The notes under the pieces were generated by a model, which saw nothing but the letters and a program-made list of their open reading frames with translations, was not told the DNA's origin and made no database searches. Positions 48,667-59,460 of a DNA stretch of 64,000 nucleotides are shown piece after piece. The first letter of the stretch is position 1. Every line of letters starts with the position of its first letter. Both the position numbers and the translations under genes were made by a program. Source of the DNA: Holothuria scabra (taxonomy: Eukaryota > Echinodermata > Holothuroidea > Aspidochirotida > Holothuriidae); NCBI GenBank assembly GCA_037179385.1, contig CM074194.1, forward strand, positions 372,001-436,000, in the 5' to 3' direction.

Positions 48667-48969
48667 GTTACACCCGAGTAATCCGATCAGACCCTCCCGG
48701 TCAATCAACCTGCTCAATTGCCTTAAGAAGGATTATCCTGTCACAATAGAGGTGAGACCATTGTCCACACCTTTAAAAGCTTCCAAAATTTCTCACTCCT
48801 TGTCATTCTCTGACCAAGTATTGACAAAGAGGTAGTATTCCTCGAAAGCTCTACTTCAAACCTTTTGGCTGTTTAATTTATCTAAATTCTAGCCTTCCGC
48901 TATTTGTATCTCCTCGGAGATCCAGCCTTTCAATTCTGTAGCACCGTTGTTTTACAGTTTCTCCGTCAT

Positions 48970-48976
<7 letters not shown>
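48667..48976 (+). repeat. PLE 3' tail region, second copy
   Basis: Essentially identical to 48229-48538, again ending in GTCATGTTTATA and a (TA)n tract. The near identity shows the duplication is recent or homogenised. Confidence 0.9.

Positions 48977-49031
<55 letters not shown>
48974..49031. repeat. (TA)n microsatellite, ~58 bp
   Basis: Alternating TA followed by TTGTGGGTATTTAACCA, the same junction as at 49292. Confidence 0.95.
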
Positions 49032-49034
<3 letters not shown>

Positions 49035-49046
49035 GGGTATTTAACC

Positions 49047-49454
<408 letters not shown>

Positions 49455-49471
<17 letters not shown>

Positions 49472-50369
49472 ACGGCGAAGGCTTGTGTTCATTGTTAACC
49501 GAGACCCATACAGCCTTAAGACAGCCATTGTGTATTCCCAGTGCATCAGAATCAAACGTATCTGTTCTTCCGAATCTGAGCACAATAAACATATTTCCAA
49601 TCTTGTTGGTCATTTCCTGCATAACGGGTACCCCTTTTCCATTATTAAAAGGGGGATTTCAAAAGCTTCTGCTCTATGTCGGGAAGACCTTCTCCTTGAA
49701 AAACCGAAAGCCACTAACTCTCGTATTCCTTTAGTTGTGGATTATTCCAGTCGAACTGACAAGTTACTCAAAGTGCTACGTCAAGACTTTGAAATTCTTA
49801 AATCGGACAGTTCTATTCACGATCTGTTCAAAGACCCCCCGCTCATGTCCCGTAGGCAACCTCCCAACCTTAAATCCATAATTACCTCTTCTAGGCTTCC
49901 CAGTAGGTCCGACACGGGCAATCGGAAATGCGGAAAGCCTAGATGTCAAGTATGTAGTTTTTTGATCACTCACCCCTGTTTCACCCCTCCCGGTACCAAT
50001 GCCCGCATCCGCCCCGGTCCTTTCAATTGTGACACCCCCAACGTCGTGCATTTGATTTTTTGTAATAAGTGTGTGTATGGTAATTACATTGGTCAAACAG
50101 GTTCAAAGTTCAGGTTTAGATTCAACAACCACAAAAAGACAGTTAAAGATAAGGCCATCAGTTATCCAGTAGCCAAGCATTTCAGTCAATGTAATCACAA
50201 CCTCTCCAATCTCAAGTTTGTCCTGTTAGGCTCTAATTACCCCACTCTCAACAATAGACTAAGGTCCGAGAGTAAGTGGATTATGAAGCTTAAAACTCAT
50301 ATCAATGGTTTAAACTTGGATTTGGGTGTTTTAAGTGATTTTCCGTTTGCCACTCGTGGTGAAGCGTGA
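49455..50369 (+). CDS. Penelope-like element 2: RT thumb remnant and GIY-YIG endonuclease
   Basis: The longest real ORF in the window (304 codons; the frame is open from 49419, and the ATG at 49455 is only the first available). Residues 18-80 (PYSLKTAIVYSQCIRIKRIC, then HFLHNGYP) match the thumb end of PLE reverse transcriptase. A cysteine cluster (C159, C164, C167, C192, C203, C206) precedes YIGQTG (211-216), the endonuclease signature, followed by R222, H226, PVAKHF (238-243), H248, and the catalytic-type glutamate E272 in RSESKWIMKLKT. The RT palm and fingers with the catalytic aspartates are missing: the element is 5'-truncated at the palindrome. The endonuclease part is open and its key residues are intact. 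In PLEs this nuclease nicks target DNA to prime reverse transcription. Confidence 0.9.
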
Positions 50370-50594
50370 CTATGAGCTTTTGCAATAAGTATACCATTGA
50401 GTACAGTGTACTAGGTCTCCATTATATTATTTTCACTTCACTGTTGGTGCTGAAGAAAGGCACAGGCGTGCCTGAAATATACACTGTTTTCTCTGTATTG
50501 GAAATTTGTGCTCTTATGATGTCATCTTTGTGTAACTCACTATTTTTCATCGCTTTTATAATTTTTGGAGCACACGTGGATACTTTTCTTAGTA
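50370..50594 (+). other. PLE 2 3' untranslated region
   Basis: About 225 bp between the TGA and the final (TA)n tract, carrying the hammerhead-like motif. A TA-rich junction (AGTATATATATATAATATAT) marks the end of the element. Confidence 0.6.
50443..50500 (+). ncRNA. Hammerhead-ribozyme-like core after the PLE ORF
   Basis: CTGAAGA (50450-50456) fits the CUGANGA core. AGGCAC (50458-50463), loop AGGC, and GTGCCT (50468-50473) form a perfect 6-bp stem II, followed at once by GAAA (50474-50477). ATACA (50479-50483) can pair with TGTAT (50494-50498) as a stem III. One extra A lies before stem II, and a convincing stem I was not found, so the copy is probably inactive. PLEs are known to carry hammerhead motifs, which supports the reading. 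Confidence 0.5.
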
Positions 50595-51655
<1,061 letters not shown>

Positions 51656-51659
51656 AGAC

Positions 51660-51922
51660 TTGAAAGGCCCATTTTTCTTACCCCAACAAAATAAAATTCA
51701 TCCTTTCCTGACGCAATATCAGTTTATTGCTCCAGGGTGACTGTATATAAAAGAGCAGTATGTATAAATCAAAACAATCTCATTACATTTGCTGCGGTGT
51801 AATATAAGCTTTGAAACTCTGCATTGTTTGAACTATCTGCCAATCAAAGAGCTGAGCATATAGAGAATTTCTGTAGACTACTACAATAATTGAAGTTTGG
51901 GGTGAGGGGACAGACCCTTTAA
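51660..51922 (+). mobile_element. TTAA MITE, family A, copy 4 (internally shortened)
   Basis: Left AAAGGCCCATTTTTCTTACC, right GGGGTGAGGGGACAGACCCT with TTAA at 51919-51922; the left TTAA has become TTGA. About 40 bp shorter than other copies, lost near the left end. Confidence 0.75.
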
Positions 51923-52153
51923 GTAAGAATTGAGTGTTACATTAATGTTTGCCAATGGAAGGTAAGGGACTATATCAGCCTCAGGGATAAATGAAAGGGA
52001 TTCTTTTTTTGGGGGGGGGGATAGATTATTTACTCATTGACAAATTCAACACCTCTAGCCTCTTCAAGGACACTAAGAATCTCAAGCTCAATTGCGATTA
52101 AGTATCAGGCGAACAAGAACTACAATGTTAGACAAAACTGTTTTACCATCCGC

Positions 52154-52215
52154 CATTATGTAATATTACATAATGCCCTAAATAGCGCATGCCATATGAC
52201 ATGCGCTATTTAGGG
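52154..52215. repeat. Two abutting palindromes (22 bp and 40 bp)
   Basis: 52154-52175 is a perfect 22-bp palindrome centred on TAATATTA. It is followed without a gap by a 40-bp near-perfect palindrome at 52176-52215 running from CCCTAAATAGCGCATG to CATGCGCTATTTAGGG, with CATATG in the centre. No ORF or flanking duplication was found. Confidence 0.85.
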
Positions 52216-52531
52216 ACCCTTTGTTCTACTCTCCGTTCACAAGTACGGTACCCCTCCATCCCCTTTCTCCATGCAGTACAATGTTGTTCCTCAACCAAAA
52301 TGTTGCGTCTGGAATTGACTTTATTATTCCCAAGATTGTGCATGGGAGCTGGAATGAAAGGGGTGTTTCAGCGATTTTGTCCAAGATTGTAGTTTAGTTC
52401 TGAAGTGCAATCCGTGATGTGGATGACGAGCGTTAATCTAAAATATCCGCACCACTGGGCTCAAGGGTTACGTGCACACACGCAGAGACAGTGGCATCAG
52501 CTTTGCAGTAAACACACTCCACAGGCTTATT

Positions 52532-52790
52532 TTAAACCTTTACCGTTGTTTCGGTCCTTTTGGACCCATGCGGAGAGCTCGGCTGTCACCCATCTTTAAT
52601 ATTTCACGCGGAGCTCGAAACTGCGAGTAGCTACCCGAAAATTCGGCCACAACAACGACAGAGACAGTAGTTTAAGGTCACGGGGTCAATGGCCTACGGA
52701 AGCCCATGCGGGGCGGGCTACGTCCGCTTTTCCGCCCACTCCCGCGGCGCACAAATATGCCCCGATCGGAGCACAACGGTAAAGGGTTAA
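52532..52790 (+). mobile_element. TTAA MITE, family M, copy 1 (259 bp)
   Basis: TTAA at 52532-52535 and 52787-52790. Ends ACCTTTACCGTTGT and ACAACGGTAAAGGG are inverted repeats. CpG-rich and GC-rich compared with its surroundings (GGAGAGCTCGGCTGTCACCC; GGGGCGGGCTACGTCCGC). No ORF. Confidence 0.85.
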
Positions 52791-52984
52791 TCTAAAATAT
52801 CCGCACCACTCGGTTTAAGGGTTACGTGCACACACGCAGAGACAGTGGCATCAGCTTTGCAGTAAACACACTCCACAGGCTTATTTTAATCTAAAATATC
52901 CGCACCACTCGGCTCAAGGGTTACGTGCACACACGCAGAGACAGTGGCATCAGCTTTGCAGTAAACACACTCCACAGGCTTATT

Positions 52985-53242
52985 TTAAACCTTTACCGTT
53001 GTTTCGGTCCTTTTGGACCCATGCGGAGAGCTCGGCTGTCACCCATCTTTAATGTTTCACGCGGAGCTCGAAACTGCGCGTAGCCACCCGAAAATACGGC
53101 CACAACAACGAGAGAGACAGTAGTTTAAGGTCACGGGGTCAATGGCCTACGGAAGCCCATGCGGGGCGGGCTACGTCCGCTTTTCCGCCCATTCCGCGGC
53201 GCGCAAATATGCCCCGATCGGAGCACAACGGTAAAGGGTTAA
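52985..53242 (+). mobile_element. TTAA MITE, family M, copy 2 (258 bp)
   Basis: Nearly identical to 52532-52790, with a handful of substitutions and a small deletion in the GC-rich end. TTAA at 52985-52988 and 53239-53242. Confidence 0.85.
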
Positions 53243-54255
53243 GCAAGAGGAAAGGAAGCAAAGGGTTGCACTGCTGCACAAGTAGTGAACCAAACGTTAA
53301 ACTAAATAAAATGTGCAGAAACATTGACAAAATATTCATGGAACCTAACAAGCGCCGCTTTAGTTGAAGATAAATGGCCGTAAGTGGTTGAAAAGGTGAT
53401 GGTAATGATTACGAATCTGTTAAGATACATTAGGTGATAATGGTGTGGGCCACTCTCTAAGGGGCACGAAGTCGCTAGTTGCATCAGAATACTGAGGGAG
53501 CTCTCTTAGCGCCCTGATCGGAGACAGCAAGGTGGAGTTAACGTTTCTCGACTCAAATCCCTGGCTGAAAGAATATCTTCATTACCGCGGAGTGTCAAAC
53601 CAAGGAACTCGCTCGCTTGACACAATAAGGGGGACAAGTTCACACCCAGTCGAGACATCCAGCGGATTATGATCAGTACCCGGTAGAAGGTCAAGAGGTC
53701 ACATCGAAGACTGGTATTTCAGATGAAATAGAAAGGTTTGTCTGAATTGTTGCCACAAGGGTTTGCTCGTCTGTAGTAGACTCCGTGGCAAACCTGAAAC
53801 GTGAGACATTGGCAAAAATACAGGATAAGCACCGAGTTGTCTTGAAAATATGATTGAATTCCCTTTGTTTTCTTTGAATATCATGGTGCAATGAAACGTG
53901 TGGTTACTACACGAAAGAGCCAACCGTCTGTGAGCACTTCAGACAGCTATAGTCAGCCAGGTGTTGAACTCTCAGAATCGTCATTTATGTTACCCTTGAC
54001 AGCAACATTGCCTGCACAACTGTATGTTTTTATTCCTACTGGCACCGGCGAAAAAATGAAACGGTGTGGTGTTGGGACAAAGGTTGTATCCCGGATATAA
54101 AAAGAGGCTTGAAACTGCAGTGTAACGACTATGATGCTAATACTACGAGTTTGAGAAGTCGGTAACTCCGTGGAAAGTCGTCTTATTCTCCTTATAACTA
54201 AACCTTATTATTGCTGATGGAACCATGATCACGTTTTTCCTTCAAAAAAAAAAAA
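53243..54255. other. Unassigned DNA
   Basis: No supported feature. Open frames at 53139-54100 on both strands are 60-74 codons with no domain. Confidence 0.4.
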
Positions 54256-54257
54256 AA

Positions 54258-54670
54258 CAGCAGCTGTAGCTCACAATTTTCTTCTTCTTCTTTTTTTCTT
54301 TTGTAGGGAAATTTTATTTCTGCCTTCAAGTTCATATATACATACAAACATATATTTGCAAAGATTTTGAAAAACAAATATAATATTTACAAGTATTTAC
54401 AGTGGTTAATTTAACTTAACGCAGCATTATACGTTAATTCTAAATAACGTAAACATCACGGTACTAACTAACAACTTCATTTTATCATTTTATCGGAAAC
54501 ACAAGTTTCTTCCTATTTCTCTTTTTAAGTATCTTTCATAGTATTTCAGGACTTAAATATTGCATAATTGTGGTAAACCAAACAGTAACGTTCTGGCAAT
54601 TTTCATAATTGAACAGGAAAAATACTATCCTATGATTCTAAAGGGCCATTCACGAAACAGGATACTAGAA
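54258..54670 (+). repeat. Dispersed repeat family G, copy 4
   Basis: GCTCACAATTTTCTTCTTC near the left, then after an insertion of about 180 bp TTAAGTATCTTTCATAGTAT and TGAATGGCCC-like and GAAACAGGATAC words toward the right. Confidence 0.5.
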
Positions 54671-54933
54671 TACATTCCATGAGGACGGCAGTTCCTTTGG
54701 AACTCTGTAAATACCTGCTGAATCAGGCATGTCGACGGGGAGGATCGATTACCAATTGCAGGTGAAATATCACCTAACGGTTCCAAAGATTGGGAGTAAG
54801 TATTTCGCTAAAAACAATCATTTTCCAGCGTGCTGCATGCATGATGAGAGAAAAAAGGGAATTACAAAGGACTATCGTTTGGATTGTGATTTTTGTGCTT
54901 CATAAATTGTCTTAAAACCCTTTAAAAGGACCT

Positions 54934-54968
54934 GTCCTCGCAGGGAGTTGCCAACTCCCTGGTCCTCG
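54934..54968. mobile_element. Miniature palindrome, 21 bp, with perfect 7-bp duplications
   Basis: From 54941 to 54961: CAGGGAGTTGC then CAACTCCCTG. Identical flanks GTCCTCG at 54934-54940 and 54962-54968. One extra C in the centre distinguishes it from the 20-bp copy at 2001-2020. Confidence 0.75.
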
Positions 54969-55302
54969 TAATGTATTCACGTTAGGGTGACTGCACATTA
55001 CGTTTTAAATGATGATTGCACAAACCGTGCAGGGTGTTGATGAGACTGTAACTTAGTTCAGAGATGAGGTAACTGACTAGCCTGAGATTACGGAGCTGGT
55101 AGGAAAGGAGAAGGGCCCCTTGGTTACAGTTTCATACCGCAGTAGAAGTGTTCTGCATTTCAATTTGTCGTAATACGGGATGTTTGCCTCAATGGCCGTA
55201 GATGAATATTACGCCTCCTCATAGCACTCATACGTCTTCGGCGCTCTCTTTTCAGTGAAGTAACCCACCGTTCATCATAAAGATTACCAGATTGTGATTG
55301 CA
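54969..55302. other. Unassigned DNA
   Basis: No supported feature. Confidence 0.5.
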
Positions 55303-56159
55303 TTGAAATAGGGGTATGTCTATAACGAAGACTTCGAAAACGAAGACCGAAGACAGAAGACCTCGAAAAGGAAGACCTGAAAAAGGAAGACCTCGAAAAC
55401 GAAGACTACTTGTAGCTTACGGACATTGTAGTGTGTTGGGAACATAAGAGCTCAAAGCATTCCGTAGGCTTATCGCGTAACATACATACTTTTCATATAC
55501 GGTAAATGAAACGTAATTACAAAAAAACGATACGGATAAAGAATGAATTCCTACTCGATTTCAGACTTAAACACTTCTTAAACACCGTTCTTGGGTGCCT
55601 TTAACAGTTTCAGCACTCAATCCGACGATTAGAACAGTGAAAGAGTTCATTTTCTTCGAGTCTTCGTTTTCCAGTCTTCGTTTTCGAAAATGGCAGAATA
55701 GGTCAAACTCGAAAACGAAGACCGAAAAACGAAGACCTTGCCAATTCAGTTAGTTTTTCCTTTCAAATCCATAAAACTGTATCCTAGCTGCAAAAAAATC
55801 AAATTGCCAGCCTTGTTTTAATTATTCAAGGGGTATTCCAATGCGACAAAAGAAAAATTGCGATCTGCGTATACTGATAGTATCTTGAATGTGCCTCAGG
55901 GGCTTCCGTAGGCCAACCTCGTAACATTTTTATGCTGGAAATAGGATAAATTGGGAATTCCTACTCAATAAAGTACTCTAAACCACTTCTCAAACACCGT
56001 TCTTGGGTGCCTTTAACAGTTTCAGCACTCAATCCGACGATTAGAACAGTGAAAGAGTTCAGTTTCTTCGAGTCTTCGTTTTCCAGTCTTCGTTTTCGAG
56101 GTCTTCTGTCTTCGGTCTTCGTTTTCGAAGTCTTCGTTATAGAGATACCCTTGAAATAG
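55303..56159. mobile_element. Foldback element with GAAGAC arms and 9-bp target duplication
   Basis: Element at 55312-56150 (839 bp), flanked by TTGAAATAG at 55303-55311 and 56151-56159. Outer ends GGGTATGTCTATAACGAAGA and TCTTCGTTATAGAGATACCC. Arms are strings of GAAGAC(C/T)-containing units such as TCGAAAACGAAGACC. Inside, a ~130-bp block (CACCGTTCTTGGGTGCCTTT, CAATCCGACGATTAGAACAG) occurs twice in direct order (about 55582 and 55997). A 9-bp duplication and long inverted arms fit a Mutator-like foldback. No transposase. Confidence 0.8.
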
Positions 56160-57435
56160 GTTGTGTATCCACCAAAAGGAGACAATGAAATATCAAGTAG
56201 CCATATTTTCCAAAGGACATCGTACTTCTAGGCTTCCGTAAAATGGGGTAAAGAGGAAGATAATAGTCATTGTGGTATAAACTGTATCGTGACCCTACGT
56301 GTCTCCCACACAGTTACCGTCATAAAGCAGTTGTAATAGCCTATGCTGTGTCTCTCATGATGTTGCCATTTACATCGGGCTACTAAAAAGCAAATATTTA
56401 TTTTCACAAAATTACCACTGCAGTTTTGCTATGTGGACCAAGCTTGTTGCATTGGCACCATGCCACGAGAAGGAACCTTTGTCATGATAAACACTTCTCC
56501 ATGCTGCTTATGCTGGTACCGATCTGTACAGTACTTCATAGGAAAAGCGGTGAACGATGACAGGATCGAAGCACTGATGCCTACAATGTGCTGGTAAAGT
56601 ATTATACGTCGAACGAAATTCAAAGGAATATTTAAATGTCAACTATTATAAAGAGTGTCAACACGGGTCAACCAATGACGCCCATTTAACACACAACACT
56701 GAAGAGCTTACTTGATGGGACTACTGTCACGTGCTCAGATCATCTAACGTACGTACAAAATATCCAGGCTCGATGCGACTGCAAAACCCGCGTATGTCTG
56801 AAGTTTTACCAGAAACAGCCTCTTTAGCCCTGTCCGTTAAGGTAGATGAGTTTATAAGGGGCCCATCTACAGTTTGACGTCAGAGTGCATACGGCATACT
56901 TGCATACTCACTGTACCGTCGAATGCGCACCCAAGAGCTCTGTCATTTCAAGATTTTTACACGTTATGTTTATGCAGGTGCGCACTCGACGGGCCCGAGC
57001 ACTCGACGGTCACCGGATCATATATCTGTTTATACAATAGTACTTGTTGCTTTGGACGTACATAATGTAAAAGGACTTTCTGATCTATTGTAGGCCTACT
57101 TGGTAAAAATAAAAAGAAACTGTAAGTTCAGTACTTCCATGTTCAGACCTATTGGTAAAATTGCAATGACATCCGGCCGGCTTTACAAATTTGCAACGAT
57201 AAGACTGAATGATGGGAATAACGTCAGGAAGTAATGGTCTGAATTTAGTCGACCATAGCTGGGGTCGCGAATGATTAGTGACGTCCAGTTTTCCAAACTA
57301 AAAGTACGCGACCTCTTTCGGTGTTTACAAACCAATGTCATGGTGCTGGGCATTTAAAGAGTTGGTAAGGCGCTTAGTGTCGTCACAATGAAAGGTAGAT
57401 TTCAATTCGTCTACTCTCTGGGTCCACCCGCGCAA
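56160..57435. other. Unassigned DNA
   Basis: No supported gene. 56880-57010 includes two similar GCGCACTCGACGG / GTCGAATGCGCAC words in opposite orientation, a possible short inverted repeat. Confidence 0.4.
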
Positions 57436-57439
57436 TCAT

Positions 57440-57724
57440 TTACAAGCACAACACGCATGTGTTCTTACGCCCTAATAGACGAATTCGAACAGTCAAGCGA
57501 TGGTCTGATTTGGGCATAACTGGGTCCAGCAGCTTTAATCTTTCAAAACCTTTGCTAACCTGTATCATAAATGGTTTTATGCTAAAATATCTCTCGATTC
57601 CCTCGATTTCACGGAACATAGGTTCTTCAAATTGCGTGGAAACTATAAACTTGAAGACGATTTGAGGCTGATGAACCCCAGTATTGACCGAATTCCCTCG
57701 CTGCTCGGAGTCGTCTATAGACAC
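57440..57724 (+). repeat. Dispersed repeat related to 25500-25872
   Basis: Contains GACGAATTCGAACAGTCAAG, GATGGTCTGATTTGGGCATA, CTCTCGATTCCCTCGATTTC and ends GGAGTCGTCTATAGAC. Both strands have open frames of 68-94 codons without known domains. The ends include GTCTATAGAC-like words in several copies. Confidence 0.6.
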
Positions 57725-57934
57725 ATTGTCACATTTACCGGGGTTTTATAGTTTGTTCAATTTACAAACGCTTTTTAAAGCCAAAGTTCACGATTTAGGT
57801 TTTTTAAAACAGAAATAAATTATTGGCAGTAACAAAAAATTTAAATGTCTCCTTCCTCTTCTACGAAATAGCTGACCTCTTAAACAATACCGTATATTAT
57901 ATAATAAAATTCAAACCCTTAAACGAATGCCTGT

Positions 57935-58085
57935 AGGGATCACTTTTTAAGAGTGGTCCCTGAAGGAAATTTGAGTGAAACTTCGCTCTTTTGGAGTGAA
58001 TTTCTGCTCTTTTGAAGTGAGCTTCATAACTTTCACTCTTCTAAGGAGTGAAATTTCACTCTTCTTATTTTTAGAAACGTAAGTA
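57935..58085. mobile_element. Decayed foldback arm, AGAGTGAA units
   Basis: CACTTTTTAAGAGTGGTCCC, then repeated GAGTGAA.CTTC.CTCTTTTGG units, ending CTTATTTTTAGAAACGTAAG, a mutated TTTTTAGAGTG terminus. It matches one arm of 31674-32079. Confidence 0.6.
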
Positions 58086-58133
58086 CTGGGAAAAACATTA
58101 GTTACAATGAGAACGATGTTACTTTTTCTAGAG

Positions 58134-58210
58134 TCCTCCTGACTCTTTGGCGAAGAGTCGTTCGATGAAACCAAACAATTCTCCCGAAAGAGTTCTGCTT
58201 CCAAAGGAAG
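58134..58210 (-). repeat. Segment shared with the centre of the 19-kb foldback
   Basis: On the minus strand both places read CTTTGGAA..AG.ACTC, TTCGGGAG.ATTGTTTGGTTT, then a CTCTT...AGAG hairpin (other copy at about 19232-19302). ACTC(C/T)TTCGGGAG forms a stem capped by a TTCG tetraloop. The same frame is open in both, so either a structured RNA or a short coding block is possible. Not identified. Confidence 0.5.
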
Positions 58211-58321
58211 CTACGTCCACTAAGCATCAACACTTACCCGACCAACCTCAGGACACTCAGACCATTTACCAGTTTACATCAATTGGTCTTTCACATATGT
58301 TTCAATATTTAGACTGGATGA

Positions 58322-58366
58322 AAAGAACAGATACACTAGATCTTAGCCAAAAGCCCGAGAGCGATG
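58322..58366 (-). pseudogene. U2 snRNA 5'-end pseudogene fragment
   Basis: On the minus strand: ATCGC, TCTCGGGC, CTTTTGGCTAAGATC, TAGTGTATCTGTTCTTTT. The first ~45 nt of animal U2 snRNA, including the branch-point-recognition neighbourhood, are recognisable with two small deletions and a few substitutions. The homology may fade out over the next 20-30 nt. No Sm site or 3' stem-loops follow, so it cannot be a working U2. It may be a retroposed fragment or the head of an snRNA-derived SINE. Confidence 0.7.
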
Positions 58367-58379
58367 CTTCCGTATAGCA

Positions 58380-59317
58380 TTGAGTTATACATGTTGCCCA
58401 CGCCCTGTAGAGTATGAGAACATTTCAGTTTGCCGAGAAGAGGATTCTCTGCCTACTAAAATATGTAATCCTGCCCGAATGTTATCAGTTGACGCTGAGA
58501 GTATTTTTAAAAAAAAGCTCGACTTTCAAAAGCCGGGCAATGTCATTTCTTAAGATTCTAGTAGAATCTATAGAATCTGGGCAGTCGTAGTTTTTAGTTT
58601 TCGTTTGCAACTTAAAAGTTGATCACATTTCATAATAATCAGCAAATAACAAGATAAACTGCATCGCTACCATTAAATGAAAGACTAATATAAAGTTTAA
58701 TGCAATCATTGGAAAAGAGCTGGTATCAGCACTCTTTAACTATTTTACAAACTTGAAACATAAGATTATGATGAACATAACTTTTAAAATTCGAGCGACA
58801 ATCCCCTCGTCCCAAGACATCATCTCTTACATCACATAGTATTTCAATTACAGTAGAGCATCGCACCAGTTTAAGTCACGGTTTTGAGAAAACTTTTGAA
58901 GCCACGTTTTGATGTCAATCAAAAAACATTATCTACCAATTGAAAGAGCACTAACCAACTGAAAAAATCCATACCCCTACGGCCTACGCTAAAAATGTTT
59001 TTTTGGGGTGGTGACTGAATGACTTTAATTAGAGTTTACTGGTATGATCATAATGAGGTTGTTAAAACGACATTTTGGTAAGTACCCTACAACTTCCTTG
59101 TATGTATTAGATTTTACTGTAAAAACGAGTCTCTGGATAAAATTTCATCCCATGATCGAAAACTGTCTTACAGATCTATAACCTCTATAACCTCATCAGA
59201 AAAGGAAAATGACATTAAAAAAATCATTAGTACCGAGAGAGAGAGAGGGGGGGGGGGGGAGAATCTGCATGGTAAAATAGTAAATAACTCAAAGGACTAG
59301 TCTTGTCGCGAACAGTT
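58380..59317. other. Unassigned DNA
   Basis: AT-rich; a (GA)n then G-run lies at 59239-59260. No supported feature. Confidence 0.5.
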
Positions 59318-59460
59318 AAAGGGAGATATTAAGTCACCCTAATTTGATTTCGAGTTCTACACTGATCTACTTCATATTTGGCTGTTGAGATGCATATGAC
59401 AATATTTTTCACACAAAATTATCAAATTTATGGAAAGGATAATTGATTTACCTTGAATAC
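59318..59460. mobile_element. MITE family H, left part
   Basis: GTTAAAGGGAGATATTAAGTC, ACCCTAATTTGATTTCGAG and TTTACCTTGAATACTAGTAC match 33083-33240. A possible right part (AAATTTGGGGTGATTGCTAT) is at about 61295-61320, which would mean a 1.8-kb insertion separates them. Confidence 0.5.

Larger units (their letters stand above)
52433..53242 (+). repeat. 99-bp tandem unit with TTAA MITE in two of three copies
   Basis: Unit U begins TTAATCTAAAATATCCGCAC and ends CACTCCACAGGCTTATT. Copies are at 52433-52531, 52787-52885 and 52886-52984. A MITE occupies 52532-52790 and 52985-53242, so the order is U-M-U-U-M. The U-U junction reads GGCTTATTTTAATCTAAAAT, exactly an unoccupied TTAA site. Confidence 0.9.
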
